From: CADEGL01 sp050180485
GTDB lineage: Bacteria > Pseudomonadota > Alphaproteobacteria > CADEGL01
NCBI GenBank assembly: GCA_050180485.1
Contig: JBFXED010000014.1
Span: forward strand, 1-64,000
Direction of reading: 5' to 3'
DNA length: 64,000 bases
The notes beneath the pieces were generated by a model. The model was not told the DNA's origin and searched no databases. It worked only from the letters and a program-made list of their open reading frames with translations. Position numbers and translations under genes: made by a program. Numbering within the stretch: position 1 is the first letter of the stretch; every line of letters begins with the position of its first letter. Below are positions 27,963 through 36,352 of the stretch, piece after piece.

Positions 27963-28993
27963 GACGGTTTTGCCTCCGAGCAGGGGCATCCGGCGCGATC
28001 CGCGGGGCATAGACGCGCATTTTCAGCGGATATCAGCGGCACATTCGCAGTTACGGCCGCCCGTACCAGATCCGCCAGCCCAGCGATGAAGTGCGCATGG
28101 GTCGCAACTGCAGGCACCCGGATATAACCCGGCACGCCCGCGCGCTCGGCGCGGTGGCGATACTCGACGTCCAGTTCAACCAGGGTCTCGGAGTGTTCGG
28201 AGACAAAGGCGATAGGCACCACGAGGATGGGCACGCCGTGCCGGCCGGCGCGGTCGATCTCGTCTTCCGTCGAAGGGCCGATCCATTCCAAGGGGCCGAC
28301 CCGGCTCTGATAGCAGATCGACCAGTCGATACCGCCACCGAGCACTGAGACGACGGCTTCGACCGTGCGTTCGACCTGCCATTGATAGGGATCGCCGCCG
28401 GCGATGACTTTCTTGGGCAGGCCGTGGGCGGAGAAGAGGATGCGCGGCTTGCCTACTGGCCCTGCCTGCGCGAGCGCGGCACGGATCAGATCGGCGACGG
28501 CGCCGACCCAACCGTCTTGGCGCGGATAGCAGCAGATGGCATGGATCGGCGCGGAAAGGCCCGCCCGTGCCGCCGCCTGCCGCCAATCGGCGAAAGAGGA
28601 TCCCGTCGTCGTGCCGGAAAATTGCGGGTAGAGCGGCAAGAGGACGATGCGATCCGGCGCATAGCGCTTCACCGCTGCCACGCACTCAGCACTCATCGGG
28701 TGCCAGTAGCGCATGGAGACGAAAACCCGCGCCTCACTACCCAATATAACCTGCAGCGCAGCCGCCTGGGCGTTTGTGTTGGCGAGAAGGGGCGAGCCGC
28801 CGCCCAATTGTTCGTAGATCGGGATCGCCTTGCGTGCGCGCAAGGTAGAGATCAGTCGTGCCAGCAACCAGCGCACCGGACCCGGCACCGAGAGGATCGC
28901 CGGATCACTGAACATGTTCTTGAGAAACGGACGAACCGACGACGGCTTGTCCGGGGCGCCGAGGTTGAGAAGGACGACAGCCGTGCGCGCCAT
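27959..28993 (-). CDS. hemH: Ferrochelatase
   Basis: 344 residues. The N-terminus TAVVLLNLGAPDKPSSV is typical, the mid-protein FSAHGLPKKVI contains the metal-ligand His, and CYQSRVGPLEWIGPSTEDEI is the substrate-pocket segment. The later PIAFVSEHSETLVELDVEY holds the conserved Glu. A few cysteines near the C-terminus (PADRAGCPCSEAK) might belong to an iron-sulfur site found in some ferrochelatases, which I cannot confirm. It inserts Fe2+ into protoporphyrin and is one base downstream of hemE. Confidence 0.96.
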   Translation of the reverse strand: MARTAVVLLNLGAPDKPSSVRPFLKNMFSDPAILSVPGPVRWLLARLISTLRARKAIPIYEQLGGGSPLLANTNAQAAALQVILGSEARVFVSMRYWHPMSAECVAAVKRYAPDRIVLLPLYPQFSGTTTGSSFADWRQAAARAGLSAPIHAICCYPRQDGWVGAVADLIRAALAQAGPVGKPRILFSAHGLPKKVIAGGDPYQWQVERTVEAVVSVLGGGIDWSICYQSRVGPLEWIGPSTEDEIDRAGRHGVPILVVPIAFVSEHSETLVELDVEYRHRAERAGVPGYIRVPAVATHAHFIAGLADLVRAAVTANVPLISAENARLCPADRAGCPCSEAKPS

Positions 28994-28994
28994 C

Positions 28995-30059
28995 TCAGGC
29001 CCGCCAGCTCTTGATCAGCGCCGACAGCTCGGCCACATGGGCGGGCGGTGTCTGCGGCACGATGCCATGGCCGAGATTGAAAACAAATGGACCCTTGCCA
29101 AGCGCGATCAAAATTCGCTCCGCGTCCGCGCGCATGACCGCGCCACCCGCGACCACCGCCATCGGATCAAGGTTACCCTGTACGGCTCCTATCGGCTGCA
29201 ACGTCTGAGCCGCCCAGACAGGATCGACCGTCGTATCGATACCAATGCAGTTCACACCTGTTTCTTCCGCATAGCGCCGATAAAGGGATCCTGCACCACG
29301 TGGAAATCCAATGACCAGAGCATTCGGATGCCGGGCGCGGATTCCCTCGACGATGCGACGTGCCGGCTCAATCACCCACCGCGCGAACTGATCCGGGCTC
29401 AACGCTCCTGCCCAGGTGTCGAACAACTGCACTGCATCCGCGCCGGCCGCGATTTGGTGATCAAGATAGGAAATCGTCACCTCGACAAGCATGTCGACCA
29501 ACCGCGCGAACGACTCGGGGTCGCTATAGGCCCACCCCTTGGTCGCCGCGAAATCCCGACTAGAGCCACCCTCGACCATGTAGGTCGCGACTGTCCATGG
29601 CGCGCCCGCGAAGCCGATCAGTGCAACCTTGGGATCGAGCTGCCGCCGGACCAGCCGCACCGTCTCCATGACCGGTGCCATGACGGAAGTTGCGGCCTCT
29701 AGCCTCAAGCGCGACAAATCCTTCTCTCCACGCACCGGATCAAGTCGCGGTCCTTCCCCCTCTACGAAGCGCACTCCCACGCCAAGCCCATGTGGCACCA
29801 CCAGGATGTCCGAAAACAAGATCGCCGCATCCATACCGAACCGCTCGATCGGCTGCAGAGTCACCCGCGCCGCCAGCTCGGGCGTATAGCAGAGCTTGAG
29901 AAAGTCCGGCACCTTGGCACGGATTTCCCGGTACTCCGGCAGATACCGCCCAGCCTGACGCATAAACCAGAACGGCGGACGTTCCATCGCCTGGCCTGCC
30001 AGTGCGGCCACAAAGCGAGTCTGGTTCGGATTCCGCACGGAAGGTTTCGGGTTCGCCAT
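28995..30059 (-). CDS. hemE: Uroporphyrinogen decarboxylase
   Basis: 354 residues. RPPFWFMRQAGRYLPEYRE (in pieces PFWFMRQAGRYLPEYR) is the diagnostic N-terminal motif with the substrate-binding arginines, and later FAGAPWTVATYMVEGG and GVNCIGIDTTV are conserved. It decarboxylates uroporphyrinogen III to coproporphyrinogen III. It leads the hemE-hemH-hemJ(-rho) unit, all reverse. Its promoter must lie in the gap that also holds the candidate replication origin, an arrangement known from Caulobacter. Confidence 0.97.
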   Translation of the reverse strand: MANPKPSVRNPNQTRFVAALAGQAMERPPFWFMRQAGRYLPEYREIRAKVPDFLKLCYTPELAARVTLQPIERFGMDAAILFSDILVVPHGLGVGVRFVEGEGPRLDPVRGEKDLSRLRLEAATSVMAPVMETVRLVRRQLDPKVALIGFAGAPWTVATYMVEGGSSRDFAATKGWAYSDPESFARLVDMLVEVTISYLDHQIAAGADAVQLFDTWAGALSPDQFARWVIEPARRIVEGIRARHPNALVIGFPRGAGSLYRRYAEETGVNCIGIDTTVDPVWAAQTLQPIGAVQGNLDPMAVVAGGAVMRADAERILIALGKGPFVFNLGHGIVPQTPPAHVAELSALIKSWRA

Positions 30060-30435
30060 CTTCCTTAAAGAGTATTTTAGATTCTTAGATGGTGGCAGTA
30101 GTTGTCGGCGGGATAACGGTGATTATTCTTTCGGGCCGATTCGCCCACAGGAAATCCGGCATCCGCTAGGAGGCTATGAAGACGCCGATCCCGTTGGGAC
30201 GGAATCCTGGAAGGTCATGATTGGCGTCTTACCTAGCATCGCGGGGAAGCGGGAATTCCGTGGAAAACTTCGGTCTCAGGCGGTTTATACGCATCTTGCG
30301 GGACCATGCTATGTATTTATCCGCAAGCCGATTTCTTCCGGAGCGAATCCGGCCGAACGGGAACCGATCAAAGGCGGCTGAGGATAAGCCATCATTTATC
30401 CCCGTCTCGCTGAAACGGCCAACAGGGGGGCCGGG
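30060..30435. other. Candidate chromosomal replication origin (oriC), hemE-ppsR gap
   Basis: This 376-base gene-free gap lies between divergent hemE and ppsR, where the Caulobacter and Rickettsia origins are found. It carries DnaA-box-like 9-mers with one mismatch to TTATNCACA: TTATACGCA at 30285, TTATCCGCA at 30317 and TTATCCTCA on the reverse strand at 30379-30387, plus a weaker TTATCCCCG at 30396. A very AT-rich stretch at 30065-30090 could melt. Four GANTC sites are present (30080, 30138, 30202, 30345). All genes to the left up to hemE/rho and to the right through dnaQ point away. It also holds two promoters. The origin call is an inference from synteny plus motifs. Confidence 0.72.
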
Positions 30436-31254
30436 ATGAAAACCTTCCATCTTCACCTGGTTTCCGACTCGACCGGCGAAACCGTCGGCAATGTGGCGCG
30501 CGCCGCCCTGGTCCAGTTCGAGGAGGTGCGCACGATAGAGCACCTCTGGTCGATGGTGCGAACCGAACGCCAGCTCGACAAGGTGCTGGGGGCGATCGAG
30601 GCCGAACCTGGCATCGTCATGTTCACAGTTCTGAACGACCATCTGCGCACGCGCTTGCGCGCGGCTTGCGAACGGCTGGATGTTCCCTGCATCGCCGTGC
30701 TGGATCCCGTCATCCGGACGCTGGCCATGCATTTCGGCATGCAGGGCGGGGCCCGGCCGGGACGTCAGCATGCGCTGGATTCCGAGTATTTCCACCGCAT
30801 CGAAGCGATGAACTTTGTCCTGACCCATGATGATGGGCAATCGACCCATGATTTGAATCAGGCCGATGTGGTTCTGGTCGGTGTGTCGCGCACGTCCAAA
30901 ACGCCGACCTGCATCTATCTGGCGAACCGCGGCATCAAGGCGGCCAATATCCCGCTGGTGCCAGGCTTTCCCACGCCCGAGGAACTTTTAAAGGCTGACC
31001 GGCCCTTGATCGTCGGCCTGACCAACGACCCGCAACGGCTGGTCGCCATCCGGCGCAACCGGCTGCGCATGATCGAGCATGACGCCGAGACCGAGTATGT
31101 CGATCTCGATGCCGTGAAGGCCGAGGTTGAGGCCGCGCGCCGCCTGTGCGCCGAGCATGGCTGGCCGGTCATCGACGTGACGCGCCGCTCGATCGAAGAG
31201 ACGGCGGCGGCCATCATCCAGCTCCACAAAGAACGCCAACGGCAGGTCGGATGA
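30436..31254 (+). CDS. Pyruvate, water (or phosphate) dikinase regulatory protein, PPSR family
   Basis: 272 residues, the normal length of the DUF299 family. FHLHLVSDSTGETVGNVARAAL opens the protein (quoted in parts: LHLVSDSTGET), and the nucleotide-binding loop GVSRTSKT is at residues 149-156. These bifunctional enzymes phosphorylate and dephosphorylate PEP synthase or pyruvate phosphate dikinase by ADP and Pi. The target gene is not in the window. It is the first gene right of the candidate origin, matching the CC_0001 position in Caulobacter. Confidence 0.93.
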   Translation: MKTFHLHLVSDSTGETVGNVARAALVQFEEVRTIEHLWSMVRTERQLDKVLGAIEAEPGIVMFTVLNDHLRTRLRAACERLDVPCIAVLDPVIRTLAMHFGMQGGARPGRQHALDSEYFHRIEAMNFVLTHDDGQSTHDLNQADVVLVGVSRTSKTPTCIYLANRGIKAANIPLVPGFPTPEELLKADRPLIVGLTNDPQRLVAIRRNRLRMIEHDAETEYVDLDAVKAEVEAARRLCAEHGWPVIDVTRRSIEETAAAIIQLHKERQRQVG

Positions 31255-31847
31255 ACAGTCTTATTCTGGCATCTACTAGCCCATCGCGCCGGACGATGCT
31301 GTCAGCCGCGGGTGTTTCCTTTTCGTCCGAGGCGCCGGGCGTGGACGAGGATGCGGTCAAGGACAGCCTCAAGGGCGAGAACGCCACGCCGGCTGCCATC
31401 GCGGAAACGCTGGCGGAGCTGAAGGCGCGTAAGGTTTCGCTGCGTAACCCGGACGCCTTCGTGATCGGCGCAGACCAAGTGCTAGATTGCGATGGCACCT
31501 TGTACGACAAGCCGCCAAACTTGGCCGCAGCACGCCGGCAGCTTCAGAACTTGCGGGGCAAGACGCATCGGCTGACGGCCGCCGTCGTGGTGGCGCGCGG
31601 CGACGCGCGGCTGTGGCACCACACGCAAGTGGCGACATTACAGATGCGCCCCTTCACCGATGCGTTCCTCGACGGATATCTTGCCCGGGTGGGCGAGACC
31701 GCGTGTTGTTCCGTCGGCGCGTATCAGCTCGAAGGGCTGGGCGCGCAGCTTTTCTCGCGAATCGAGGGGGATTATTTCACCATCCTCGGGCTGCCGCTGT
31801 TGCCGCTCCTCGATTTCCTGCGTGGGCATAGACTGGTCGAAGCATGA
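31251..31847 (+). CDS. maf: Maf-like nucleotide pyrophosphatase
   Basis: 198 residues from the ATG at 31251, overlapping the ppsR stop (ATGA). The N-terminal LILASTSPSRRTML and the later VIGADQVLDCDG are Maf signatures, the latter holding the catalytic Asp. Maf proteins hydrolyse dTTP, UTP or modified nucleotides to the monophosphate and are thought to keep altered bases out of nucleic acids. The exact substrate class cannot be settled here. It overlaps aroE by 4 bases. Confidence 0.94.
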   Translation: MNSLILASTSPSRRTMLSAAGVSFSSEAPGVDEDAVKDSLKGENATPAAIAETLAELKARKVSLRNPDAFVIGADQVLDCDGTLYDKPPNLAAARRQLQNLRGKTHRLTAAVVVARGDARLWHHTQVATLQMRPFTDAFLDGYLARVGETACCSVGAYQLEGLGAQLFSRIEGDYFTILGLPLLPLLDFLRGHRLVEA

Positions 31848-32692
31848 AACTCTCGGGCAAGGCCAAGGTCGCGGGTGTGATGGGCTGGCCGGTCGGCCAT
31901 TCGCGTTCGCCTATGTTGCACGGCCACTGGCTGCGCCAATATGGGATCGACGGGGCCTATGTGCCCATGGCGGTGCGTCCCGAAAAGATCGGCCAGGCTC
32001 TGGCCGCGCTGCCGGCATTGGGTTTTGCCGGCTGCAACCTGACCTTGCCGCATAAGGAAACCTCGTTACCTCATTTGGCGGAGATCGACGGTATCGCGCG
32101 GCGGATCGGCGCGGTGAATACGATCGTCGTGCGTGCGGATGGAACCCTGGCGGGCTCCAACACGGATGCCTTTGGTTTCCTTGAAAATCTCAAGGCTGGT
32201 GCGCCCGGCTGGCGCCCGAGTACCGGCCCTGCCGTTATGATCGGTGCGGGCGGCGCTGCCCGCGCGGTGGGCGTGGCGCTGATCGACGCTGGCGTGCCGG
32301 AGATCCGTATCCTCAACCGCACGCGCGCCCGGGCCGAAACGTTGGCCGAACAATTGGGTCCCCGTTGTCGCGCCTTGGATTGGAACGCACGCGACACGTC
32401 GCTCGACGGCGCGGCGCTCCTGGTCAACACCTCAAGCCTGGGCATGGCGGGACAACCGGCGCTCGATCTCGCGCTCGATGCTTTGCCCAAGGATGCCGTG
32501 GTCAATGACATCGTTTATGTCCCGCTGGAAACGCCGTTGTTGGCTGACGCACGCCAGCGCGGGCATGCGGCGGTCGACGGGCTCGGCATGCTGTTGCACC
32601 AGGGGCGGCCGGGTTTCCACGCCTGGTTCGGCGTCGATCCCCAAGTAACGCGCGCTTTGTGGGACGAATTGGCGGCGGACATCAAAAAATGA
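31844..32692 (+). CDS. aroE: Shikimate 5-dehydrogenase
   Basis: 282 residues. GWPVGHSRSPMLHG is the shikimate-binding N-terminus, NLTLPHKE holds the catalytic Lys, and GSNTDAFGF the catalytic Asp. The NADPH-binding loop IGAGGAARAVGVAL follows, then NRTRARAE, typical of NADP-specific AroE. It reduces 3-dehydroshikimate in aromatic amino-acid synthesis. It overlaps both maf and coaE by 4 bases in the conserved ppsR-maf-aroE-coaE-dnaQ unit. Confidence 0.97.
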   Translation: MKLSGKAKVAGVMGWPVGHSRSPMLHGHWLRQYGIDGAYVPMAVRPEKIGQALAALPALGFAGCNLTLPHKETSLPHLAEIDGIARRIGAVNTIVVRADGTLAGSNTDAFGFLENLKAGAPGWRPSTGPAVMIGAGGAARAVGVALIDAGVPEIRILNRTRARAETLAEQLGPRCRALDWNARDTSLDGAALLVNTSSLGMAGQPALDLALDALPKDAVVNDIVYVPLETPLLADARQRGHAAVDGLGMLLHQGRPGFHAWFGVDPQVTRALWDELAADIKK

Positions 32693-33330
32693 AACGCCGC
32701 CCCATCCGCCTTGCCCTTACCGGTTCGATCGGAATGGGCAAGTCCACAGCAGCGGCCCAACTGCGCCGCTTGGGTGTGCCCGTCTACGACGCCGATGCGG
32801 CGGTCCATGCGCTGTTCGCGAAAGGCGGCGCCGCGGTCGAGCCGGTTGGAAAGGCCTTTCCGGGCGTCGTGGTCGACGGCGCCGTCGACCGAACCAAACT
32901 CGGCAAGATCGTCTTCGGCGATCCCGCCGCGCTCAAGCGGCTGGAGGGAATCGTCCATCCGCTCGTGCGCGGCTCCGAGAAACGCTTCAGCCGTCGCATG
33001 GCCGCACGTGGCGCGCGGCTTTTGGCCTTCGACATTCCCCTCCTGTTCGAGACCGGCGGAGAACGGCGCTACGACGCCTGCGTTGTGATCAGCGCGCCCC
33101 GCTTCGTGCAGGAGGCGCGCGTGCTGCGCCGGCCCGGCATGACGCGCGAACGGTTGGCTGCCATCCGCGCCCGTCAGACACCCGACCGGGAAAAACGCCG
33201 TCTCGCGGATTTCGTGGTGCCAAGCGGCCTTGGCAAACGCGCCGCGTTCGACCGGCTCGCCTCCATCGTGCGCCTTTTAAGCGGGCCCTATGCAACCAAA
33301 TGGCTTCGCGCGCGCCGCGCCGTCCGCTAG
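32689..33330 (+). CDS. coaE: Dephospho-CoA kinase
   Basis: 213 residues from the ATG at 32689, four bases inside aroE. The P-loop GSIGMGKST is at about residues 12-20, followed by VYDADAAVHALF, the CoA-binding part. DIPLLFETGGE is conserved in the family. It phosphorylates dephospho-CoA, the last step of CoA synthesis. The position next to aroE and dnaQ agrees with other alphaproteobacteria. Confidence 0.96.
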   Translation: MKRRPIRLALTGSIGMGKSTAAAQLRRLGVPVYDADAAVHALFAKGGAAVEPVGKAFPGVVVDGAVDRTKLGKIVFGDPAALKRLEGIVHPLVRGSEKRFSRRMAARGARLLAFDIPLLFETGGERRYDACVVISAPRFVQEARVLRRPGMTRERLAAIRARQTPDREKRRLADFVVPSGLGKRAAFDRLASIVRLLSGPYATKWLRARRAVR

Positions 33331-33339
33331 AATTCATCC

Positions 33340-34011
33340 ATGCGTGAAGTTGTTTTTGACACGGAAACCACCGGTCTTGACCCCGAATCGGGCCACCGCG
33401 TGGTCGAGATCGGTTGCCTCGAGCTGTTTAACCACTTGCCCACGGGGCGCAGCTTTCAGCGCTATCTCAATCCGGAACGGGACATGCCGGAGGGCGCGTT
33501 CGCGGTTCATGGGCTCAGCGCCGAGTTCCTGTCTACTCATCCGGTTTTTGAGAAAGTTGCGGACGACTTCTTAGCCTTCGTCGGCGATTCGCGCCTGATC
33601 ATCCATAACGCGGCGTTCGACCTGAAATTCATGAACGCCGAGCTGAGACGGGTGAACCGCACGCTTCTGGATGCCGCGCGGGCGGTCGACACGGTGGAGA
33701 TGGCGCGGCGCAAGTTCCCCGGCGCACCGGCCAGCCTGGATGCGCTTTGCAAGCGCTTCAACATCGATAATTCCCAGCGCACCAAGCATGGCGCGCTGCT
33801 CGATGCCGAGCTTCTGGCCGAGGTCTACCTGGAATTGGTCGGCGGCCGTCAGGCCACGCTTGGTTTGGCCGGCGCGGAGCTGGTGGCCGAGGCCCAGGAG
33901 ATCATCGCACGAACACATCGTCCGCCGCGGCCCCACGGGCCCACGGTGGAGGAGCAGGCCGCGCACCAAGCCCTTCTCGCCAAGATCAAGGATCCGATCT
34001 GGCTGGCCTAG
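33340..34011 (+). CDS. dnaQ: DNA polymerase III epsilon subunit (3'-5' exonuclease)
   Basis: 223 residues. Exonuclease motif I is FDTETTGLDPESGH near residues 5-18, motif II includes IIHNAAFDLKFMNAE, and the late HGALLDAELLAEVYLEL supplies the His and Asp of motif III. A flexible linker and a C-terminal segment that would bind the alpha subunit follow. It proofreads during replication. It is the last forward gene before convergent secB. Confidence 0.97.
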   Translation: MREVVFDTETTGLDPESGHRVVEIGCLELFNHLPTGRSFQRYLNPERDMPEGAFAVHGLSAEFLSTHPVFEKVADDFLAFVGDSRLIIHNAAFDLKFMNAELRRVNRTLLDAARAVDTVEMARRKFPGAPASLDALCKRFNIDNSQRTKHGALLDAELLAEVYLELVGGRQATLGLAGAELVAEAQEIIARTHRPPRPHGPTVEEQAAHQALLAKIKDPIWLA

Positions 34012-34020
34012 GTAGCCGGC

Positions 34021-34491
34021 TCAGGCCTGGCCCGCGGTCTGCGCGCCCAGCTTCTGCTGATAGAGCTGCACGAAATCGATGGGCTGGATCAGGAGCGGGG
34101 GCAGGCTGCTCTCGCGCGTCAGGTCGGCGACGATCGCCCGCGCGAAGGGGAAGATCAGGCGCGGCGCCTCGATGAGAAGCGCGGGCTGCAGCGCTTCCTT
34201 CGGAATATTGACGGCCTCGAACACGGCTCCGTAGGACAGTTCGACCACGAAGATTTCCTCGCCTTCGCGCTCGGCCTTCACGTTGATCGACAAAACGATT
34301 TCGTACTCGTTGGCCGTAGGCAAAGGCCGCGCATTGACGTCGATGTTGACCGTCACGGCCGGTGACTGCGTCAAGCGGCGGAAAATGTCCGGCGCGTGCG
34401 GAATCTCGAAGCTGAGATCCTTCACATACTGCGCCTTCACGGAAAAACTCATCTGCGCAGGCGCTGGTGCGGCTTGCGGGGTGTCGGCCAT
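34021..34491 (-). CDS. secB: Protein-export chaperone SecB
   Basis: 156 residues. After a Pro/Ala-rich start, VKAQYVKDLSFEIPHAP is the family signature, and the central INVKAE, VVELSYGAVF and LIFPFARAIVADLTRES segments complete the SecB fold. The tetramer holds preproteins unfolded for SecA. The gene lies at its usual alphaproteobacterial place after dnaQ but on the opposite strand. Confidence 0.96.
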   Translation of the reverse strand: MADTPQAAPAPAQMSFSVKAQYVKDLSFEIPHAPDIFRRLTQSPAVTVNIDVNARPLPTANEYEIVLSINVKAEREGEEIFVVELSYGAVFEAVNIPKEALQPALLIEAPRLIFPFARAIVADLTRESSLPPLLIQPIDFVQLYQQKLGAQTAGQA

Positions 34492-34641
34492 GAAATCTGC
34501 CTTTCTCGAATGCGGTCAGGCGATGGCTAACACGGGGTGCCGGATCGGGCAACCGCTTCCGGCCTGATCCTACGCCATGCTAGGTTTCGGACAGGGGACG
34601 GATCGTGGCCAATGACGTGGGCCAACGATAAGGGGCGATCG

Positions 34642-35520
34642 ATGTCCGTGGTGGCCGAGCAAGAGCGGTTGATCGCACGCGATGCGCGCCGGGAGCGCGA
34701 CCGGCTCCTGGCTCTCATGCTGCCCGCGCTGACGTTGGTGGCGATTCTCTTGCTCCTGCCGCTCGGCTGGCTCACCTGGCAATCCTTCGTCGGCGATTCG
34801 GGCCTGACATCCGAGCACTATGCCCGTCTGATCGAGGACTCGACCTACTCGAAAAGCTTTGTGCTCACCTTTGAGATCAGCACGCTGGTGACGGCGCTAG
34901 CGATTCTGCTCGGCTACCCCCTGAGCTATATGCTGTGCCAGCTGCCGCCCCGCTGGGCGGCGTTCGGCCTGGCCCTCGTCATCGTGCCGTTCTGGACCAG
35001 TCTCTTGGTCCGCACCTATGCCTGGATGGTGCTGTTGCAACGCCGCGGCCTCATCAACAAGACACTTCTCGACCTTGGCGTCATCGACCAACCGCTGGCT
35101 TTCGTACACAACATAACGGGCACCACGATCGGCATGCTGCATATCATGCTGCCGTTCATGGTCCTGCCGCTCTACGCCACGATGCGCGCGATCGATCCCG
35201 AGCTGATGCGCGCGGCGGCCAATCTCGGCGGCAACCCGCGCTATGCGTTCTGGCGCGTGTTCTTTCCGCTCTCGCGCCCGGGACTTCTGGCCGGCACGAC
35301 CCTGGTTTTCGTCATCTGCCTTGGCTTCTATGTAACGCCCGAGCTGTTGGGCGGCGGCCGCGTCGTGATGGTTTCGATGCTGGTCCAGCGCAACGTCGAG
35401 CTTTATTTCCAGTGGGGTGCCGCCAGCTCCGTCGCGGTAGTCTTGTTGATCATCGTTTTCGCGGCCTTCGCGTTCTTGAACCGCTTCCTGGCGGTCGAGC
35501 GCGTGTTCGGAGCGCGCTGA
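34642..35520 (+). CDS. Polyamine-type ABC transporter permease, PotB family
   Basis: 292 residues from the ATG at 34642, with AAGGGG 6 bases upstream. Starts at 34612 and 34537 are less well supported. Six hydrophobic segments and the EAA loop MRAAANLGGNPRYAFWRVFFPLSRPG mark it as a binding-protein-dependent permease of the spermidine/putrescine family. Its stop overlaps the next permease's start by one base. The matching ATPase and binding protein lie just downstream but on the other strand. It could carry polyamines or related cations. Confidence 0.88.
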   Translation: MSVVAEQERLIARDARRERDRLLALMLPALTLVAILLLLPLGWLTWQSFVGDSGLTSEHYARLIEDSTYSKSFVLTFEISTLVTALAILLGYPLSYMLCQLPPRWAAFGLALVIVPFWTSLLVRTYAWMVLLQRRGLINKTLLDLGVIDQPLAFVHNITGTTIGMLHIMLPFMVLPLYATMRAIDPELMRAAANLGGNPRYAFWRVFFPLSRPGLLAGTTLVFVICLGFYVTPELLGGGRVVMVSMLVQRNVELYFQWGAASSVAVVLLIIVFAAFAFLNRFLAVERVFGAR

Positions 35521-36344
35521 TGGCGCAGGAAGCCCTGAACGAAACCCTTGTTTCCCGCCGGCAGCGTTTATGGCTCTGGGTGATCGGAACGCTGGTTCTG
35601 CTGTTCCTGATCCTGCCGGTTCTGATCGTGATCCCGATGTCGTTCTCCGACTCGCGGTTCCTGACGTTCCCGCCGCCCAGCCTGTCGCTGCGCTGGTATC
35701 AGGCCTATCTCGGCAGCCCGGAATGGATGGACGCAACCCGCGTCAGCTTTACCGTGGCCATTTGCACCACGCTCTTGGCGACGCCACTCGGCGTGGCCGC
35801 GGCCTATGGGCTTCGCGTGGCCGAGGCGAAATTCCTGCGCACCATACAACTCGTTCTTCTGATGCCGCTCATGGTGCCCATCATCATCATCGCGATCGGC
35901 GTCTTCTTCGTGTTCGCCAAGATGAATCTGGTCGGCACCCTATTGGGTCTGGTCTTGGCCCATACGCTGATGGCGACGCCGTTCGTCGTGGTCACGACGC
36001 TGGCCGGCTTGCGCGGTTTCGACATGAATCAGGAGAATGTCGCGCGCAGCCTCGGCTCTCCACGCTTCGCGGCCTTCATCAAGGTCACGCTGCCGCAGAT
36101 CAAGCCCAGCGTGATCTCGGGTGCGTTGTTTGCGTTCATCACCTCGCTGGACGAGGTCGTGATCGCGCTGTTCATCTCCGGCGGCGAAAACTCGACCCTG
36201 ACCAAGCGCATGTTCAATGCGTTGCGCGACGAGATCGACCCGACCATCGCGGCGATCAGTTCGATGCTCATCATCGTCAGCCTGTCGATCGTGCTGACGG
36301 CCTCTCTCCTGGCCGGCCGGAAATCCGGACAGCGCAGGGCCTAA
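35520..36344 (+). CDS. Polyamine-type ABC transporter permease, PotC family
   Basis: 274 residues starting at the ATG that shares its A with the preceding TGA. It has six membrane segments and the coupling motif VARSLGSPRFAAFIKVTLPQIKPS. Family features include LPVLIVIPMSFSDS in the first third and FITSLDEVVIALFISG near the end. Forms the membrane channel with the previous gene. The convergent ATPase gene stops 9 bases beyond this gene's end. Confidence 0.9.
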   Translation: MAQEALNETLVSRRQRLWLWVIGTLVLLFLILPVLIVIPMSFSDSRFLTFPPPSLSLRWYQAYLGSPEWMDATRVSFTVAICTTLLATPLGVAAAYGLRVAEAKFLRTIQLVLLMPLMVPIIIIAIGVFFVFAKMNLVGTLLGLVLAHTLMATPFVVVTTLAGLRGFDMNQENVARSLGSPRFAAFIKVTLPQIKPSVISGALFAFITSLDEVVIALFISGGENSTLTKRMFNALRDEIDPTIAAISSMLIIVSLSIVLTASLLAGRKSGQRRA

Positions 36345-36352
36345 GGCCGCCC

